64,000 nt of DNA, taken from NCBI RefSeq assembly GCF_902459465.1, contig NC_047083.1, positions 6,997,526 to 7,061,525 of the forward strand. The letters run 5' to 3'. Below, piece after piece: positions 60,462 to 64,000 of this stretch. The stretch is from Asterias rubens (lineage: Eukaryota > Echinodermata > Asteroidea > Forcipulatida > Asteriidae). The notes under the pieces were generated by a model, which worked only from the letters and a program-made list of their open reading frames with translations, was not told the origin of the DNA and did no database searches. The translations under genes were made by a program, and so were the position numbers. The first letter of the stretch is position 1. Every line of letters begins with the position of its first letter.

Positions 60462-62257
60462 CAGCGTCTCAACCGGCGTAAGTCAGTAGGAACTTCAAAC
60501 AGATAGGGTGCACTTTTGCCATTGTACCTAAATGCAAACTTCTTGCAAGCTCTGAATTCACCTTCACACAGAATAAATCGCAGAGAACAAAGCCTGTCAA
60601 TGTTCTGGTCTGTATCATCATCTCTGCAAAATGCATCTTGGAGAAATGAATAAATTGTTTGAGCCATAGAATATGTCTGTTGTGTGGATTTCTTCGTTTC
60701 TTTAAACAGAATTTCGAGCTGTTTAATGACGTCCACGACTTTGACTTCATTTTCAACAAACCCAAGGAAGGCTTTCACATTTTGATTCAAGGCTTCAGAC
60801 CCAAGTCTACCCTCATCTAGTAAAGGTTGGACAGAACCAATTAGGAGGATGTGTCTGGACTCATACAGAGAAGCTGCTGACATTAACTTCAAGGCGCTCT
60901 TACACCACACAGAAGGGTAATCATTAGGCTTTGATAACACAGGAAGATACTTTGCATTCTGGATTCGTTTCTTCTGTTCAGCTGTAGGTGTATCTTGTCT
61001 CCCCAACTTCTCACAAATCAACCTCAGAAGGTTTTTAATCTTGTGGTCATAACCCTCGTTCAAAGAGGTTGATTCTGCTCTTTCACACACATCATCCCAG
61101 GGTAGATCAACACAAGCCATACCTAGATCTTTCAAGGAGAGAAGGCGGACCTCCCGGCGGTATTCCTCGCCATGAGGGAATCGATTGTCATCTTCACTGT
61201 ACAAAGATCCGATAGGTGTATAGGGATGGACTAACCTATCAGGAGGTACAAGGCCATCTTCATCTTCAGAATGAGGAATACAGTCGGTGTTCTTAAGATT
61301 ACTATCATAGTCGGTAACTCTTCTTTCACCGATACGAAGATCTAACAGATGCAGGACAATAATGTCTCTGTGACGAGATTCAATGTCCCTTTCCTCCAAC
61401 ATTTGAAAGAAAACTTCTTGGATAAACCGACATACATTGAAAGTGTTGTTGTCAAAGGAGATGTTTGCACCCACAATAGCAATACTAGAAACCACATCTG
61501 GATTCAACTCAACCCAGCTTTTTGCGTGTAGCTTCTGACGTAAGAGTGTTATAACGCTGGATTTAAGATCTTCTGAATCAGATTGACTCCATTCAGTGAA
61601 AAAGCAGTCTTGCACTGCTACCCACTGACTCCCATTGAATATCACAGCAGGTGCATCTATATCCCTGCCCAGTGTGTGATAAAATGTATCAACAAATGAG
61701 CAAAAATCACTTGAGCACTGGGACCGTCTTGGCCACAAACTCTGAAAATCTCGTGCATCAACGACACTCTGGCTCTGCAAAGTTTGAAGATCTTGGAGAA
61801 GATTGAAAAGTGCGCGAGATAAGACTGACTCTATAAAACAAATGTTCCAACGTGCTTCGAATTCACCTTTTGAAGATGATGGCTTACTCCAGAGCTGGCG
61901 ACGATTGGGCTGCAGCAGGAAATTGCCATTGACATGAAAGGGAAGACCTGTTGAGACTTCAAGTGGCAGGTAGCTGAAAGCTCTACCATCAACAGGTTTG
62001 GGTGCTAGTCCTTGTACACCGGCATTTAGTTCAGCTGCGACACCACCACAAGGGAGAACTCCTGCTCTGCGACCATCATCAGATTCTGCTAACTGTAAGA
62101 TTTCACCCTGCACCATGCATGAACTGACAACAAATTGAGAACATAATTTCTTCTTGGTTTTGTTCGATGCATATGTCCCCTGAGTGACCTTCACAATCAT
62201 TGTTGTCTCTGGGACAGGTAAAACTGGAGTCCTCCTTGCATGCTGATGTTGCCGCAA
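60458..62257 (-). CDS. SACS: Sacsin-like protein, second segment
   Basis: Open for about 600 codons. KVTQGTYASNKTKKKLCSQF and CGGVAAELNAGVQGL lead into the post-ATPase region (FHVNGNFLLQPNRRQLWSKP), and the end YLFEVPTDLRRLRRC matches the close of a sacsin repeat. It stops because TTGAGACGCTG is duplicated in tandem (TTGAGACGTTG follows) at 60449-60470, shifting the frame by 11 bp; the next segment begins inside the second unit. The 5' border with the preceding segment is either a one-base frameshift or an 85-nt intron (62209-62293). The initial TTG at 62257 is only where the frame opens, and the real coding would enter at 62208 if the intron is used. Confidence 0.8.
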   Translation of the reverse strand: MRQHQHARRTPVLPVPETTMIVKVTQGTYASNKTKKKLCSQFVVSSCMVQGEILQLAESDDGRRAGVLPCGGVAAELNAGVQGLAPKPVDGRAFSYLPLEVSTGLPFHVNGNFLLQPNRRQLWSKPSSSKGEFEARWNICFIESVLSRALFNLLQDLQTLQSQSVVDARDFQSLWPRRSQCSSDFCSFVDTFYHTLGRDIDAPAVIFNGSQWVAVQDCFFTEWSQSDSEDLKSSVITLLRQKLHAKSWVELNPDVVSSIAIVGANISFDNNTFNVCRFIQEVFFQMLEERDIESRHRDIIVLHLLDLRIGERRVTDYDSNLKNTDCIPHSEDEDGLVPPDRLVHPYTPIGSLYSEDDNRFPHGEEYRREVRLLSLKDLGMACVDLPWDDVCERAESTSLNEGYDHKIKNLLRLICEKLGRQDTPTAEQKKRIQNAKYLPVLSKPNDYPSVWCKSALKLMSAASLYESRHILLIGSVQPLLDEGRLGSEALNQNVKAFLGFVENEVKVVDVIKQLEILFKETKKSTQQTYSMAQTIYSFLQDAFCRDDDTDQNIDRLCSLRFILCEGEFRACKKFAFRYNGKSAPYLFEVPTDLRRLRRC

Positions 62258-64000
62258 GGAGATTGCGTTGTGTTTTCATGTCTTCTTCTTGACCTGATAT
62301 TGATCGAGGCATCTGTTGAATCCTCTCTAGTGTAACATACATCACTGTATTCATTTCACATGGGTCCTTATTAGAACCAATCTCATGAACACTAACATGG
62401 ACAACATTTTGAGTGAAGAGTAAGAGGGTGGAGGAAGCCTCCTTCAAAGACTCTATCACTGGCTTGACTGCATCCTTTGAATCAAAGACACCTTCAGCTA
62501 GTTGATTGCGCTGTTCATTGGCTTCCTCGGGTGTACGTAGTGGTAGTCTGATCAAGGTGTGGTCAAATCCAGCAGTAGATGTCGAAAGGTTGCAGCCAAA
62601 GATACCATTGTAAGGTTGAAACTGGTTTGGATATGATTTTAGTGTAAGGTGATGACGTGAATTAGTCAAATCTAGTTTGATACCAGGCTGCCCAGGCTGT
62701 ATACGAGATCCGAGATGTGTGGTTCTAGGATCACAAATCAACACATAGGGTCCGCTGACTACACTAGGAACATCTGTGAGATGATAAACTGAAGTGAAGC
62801 CCAATCCAAAACTCCCAACTTTATCAAGCTTGTGTTTCTTGCTCTGTGATGCTATACTGCAGATATTTTTGATATCTTCCCTTGAGAATCTTGCGTTATT
62901 GTAAGCCCAGATCGACGGACCATGACATGCTTTCATTCCACTGCTCAGAAGATCACTTGCGGTTTCTTCATTTCTGCGCCAATCGATGAGGAATTTGACT
63001 TCAGTGGCTCCTGCATCATCAGCATTCTGGATCAACTCTTTGAAGATGTCCACTCCTTTCTTGTACATATCAAGATTTCGCTTGATAGCATTTGTTGGTG
63101 TCTCATGAGGACCAGCCAATTCATATCCATAATCTATAGCTTCAGATGGGGCTAAGGTGTGACTTAATGGCCGTGCATCTAAACGCTGCGCCAAATCATT
63201 GGATATCACCTGATGAATGATTTGTTTGTCAAACTCATTCTCAAAATGTTCATCCAAAATTTGTTTCATTAGTCTCTCCTCATCTACGTATAGACACTTG
63301 GATGCTTCCAGCATATGAAGACAACTGCCACTTGTTCCTAAAGCCCTGCAAGGAACTAGCAGGTCTGAAGTCTTAGAATCAAAATCGGCTAAGTTCGTAA
63401 TGTATCTCAAGATACTGTGCACCAATTCTACATCACTGTTAATGCTTGTTTCATTACAGACATGCTCCCCTTCGTGTTTCAGCTGAATATGTGACAGAAC
63501 AACACTGAGTGCACTTTCCTGGAAGGTTTGTCGAACTCCCAATCGAGTAAGGAGATTATCATGTGGTTTGATACTGTCTGGTACAGTGAAGAGGTATGGC
63601 TTCAGATCAATACGAAGTGTCCCAACAGTTAAAGCCATTTTGTCAGGGGTTGTAAACCCTGCACCATGCCATACCCATGGTTCTGAAGTGATAATGGTTT
63701 GGAACAGGTGAGTCAGATGCTGATCTAAGGCTCTGCTCAGAAATCCATATATCTCATGTACTGCATTGGAGACAGTAGGTATCCCGGCTGGATACACAAA
63801 GTTGCTCACAACATTCTTCAATTGGTGCACAACATTTTCAACCTTCTGGTAGTTTCTTGGATCAAGCTGTGCACTCCAGTTGAAAACTTTCAGCACCTCT
63901 TGTCGAATACCTTGCATCCTGATGAGAGGAACCACAGAACCTTGCAACATGGCTGACTCAATCAACCCAACTTGACGTGGTGGGTACAGTGTGTTGTTCT
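62103..64000 (-). CDS. SACS: Sacsin-like protein, N-proximal segment in window (5' end outside)
   Basis: Open from the window edge (reading LYPPRQVGLIESAMLQGS) to a TGA at 62103. The first roughly 250 codons end one sacsin repeat (DNLLTRLGVRQTFQESALSV). A new repeat begins at about residue 280 of the portion from 63965, with FKELIQNADDAGATEVKFLI at about 311 and GSFGLGFTSVYHLTDVPSVV at about 383, the Hsp90-type ATP-binding motifs. The final 60 codons (QNQEEIMFSICCQFMHGAG) look out of frame, as the conserved reading moves to the next segment between 62294 and 62208. Compared with the 4579-residue human protein, some 1200 N-terminal residues should lie beyond the window. Confidence 0.83.
   Translation of the reverse strand, partial: NNTLYPPRQVGLIESAMLQGSVVPLIRMQGIRQEVLKVFNWSAQLDPRNYQKVENVVHQLKNVVSNFVYPAGIPTVSNAVHEIYGFLSRALDQHLTHLFQTIITSEPWVWHGAGFTTPDKMALTVGTLRIDLKPYLFTVPDSIKPHDNLLTRLGVRQTFQESALSVVLSHIQLKHEGEHVCNETSINSDVELVHSILRYITNLADFDSKTSDLLVPCRALGTSGSCLHMLEASKCLYVDEERLMKQILDEHFENEFDKQIIHQVISNDLAQRLDARPLSHTLAPSEAIDYGYELAGPHETPTNAIKRNLDMYKKGVDIFKELIQNADDAGATEVKFLIDWRRNEETASDLLSSGMKACHGPSIWAYNNARFSREDIKNICSIASQSKKHKLDKVGSFGLGFTSVYHLTDVPSVVSGPYVLICDPRTTHLGSRIQPGQPGIKLDLTNSRHHLTLKSYPNQFQPYNGIFGCNLSTSTAGFDHTLIRLPLRTPEEANEQRNQLAEGVFDSKDAVKPVIESLKEASSTLLLFTQNVVHVSVHEIGSNKDPCEMNTVMYVTLERIQQMPRSISGQEEDMKTQRNLLAATSACKEDSSFTCPRDNNDCEGHSGDICIEQNQEEIMFSICCQFMHGAG

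Overview
The window looks like animal nuclear DNA, most likely from an echinoderm and probably a sea star. This is inferred from the repertoire, not proven. Coding DNA is sparse and sits in AT-rich sequence packed with short inverted-repeat (MITE-like) elements. There are split genes with GT-AG introns, large C2H2 zinc-finger arrays, a sacsin-like giant gene, non-LTR retrotransposon and Penelope-like remnants, and a nuclear tRNA-Val. The repeat families with ends AGGCAGTGGACACTATTGG, AGGAACACGTTGCCTTGG and TTTCACAAAGAGTTAGGAC resemble repeats I associate with sea-star genomes. That association is from memory and was not searched.

Region 1 (1-17930) is a direct tandem array of four C2H2 zinc-finger genes on the minus strand: copy 1 (1-1307, cut by the window edge), copy 2 (6152-7783), copy 3 (12813-14708) and copy 4 (16440-17928, frameshifted). 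Copies 1 to 3 sit in duplicated blocks about 6.5-6.9 kb apart that share both flanks, including the same chain of MITEs, so the duplication is recent. Copy 4 and the 5' flank of copy 3 are more diverged.

Region 2 (17930-34230) starts with 8.5 kb of MITEs and retrotransposon debris. Two zinc-finger genes on the plus strand follow (26475-27782 and 28500-30887). The 3' flank of the second (30888 to about 34230) is the reverse complement of the 3' flanks in region 1, so the cluster also contains an inverted duplication.

Region 3 (34230-54040) is accessory DNA. It holds a 1.8-kb foldback element built from a 16-bp palindrome (34760-36542), several minisatellites, a 3.9-kb element with long terminal inverted repeats that encloses a Penelope-like fragment (41905-45759), a 5'-truncated non-LTR retrotransposon (49384-50234) and a tRNA-Val. 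Threaded through it is a predicted three-exon gene (40569-40629, 48160-48327, 48921-49216) for a 174-residue secreted, cysteine-rich protein that I do not recognise. Its exon phases fit exactly.

Region 4 (54045-64000, minus strand) is a sacsin-like gene that runs off the right edge. It has ATPase-like sacsin repeats, a J domain with HPD, and a C-terminal HEPN domain. The reading frame is interrupted three times: a frame change near 62200 that could be an 85-nt intron, an 11-bp tandem duplication at 60449-60470, and an in-frame TAA at 56844. The locus is therefore either a recent pseudogene or contains assembly errors.

The genes share no obvious pathway. The main theme is a fast-evolving zinc-finger cluster growing inside, and recording the history of, a dense mobile-element landscape.
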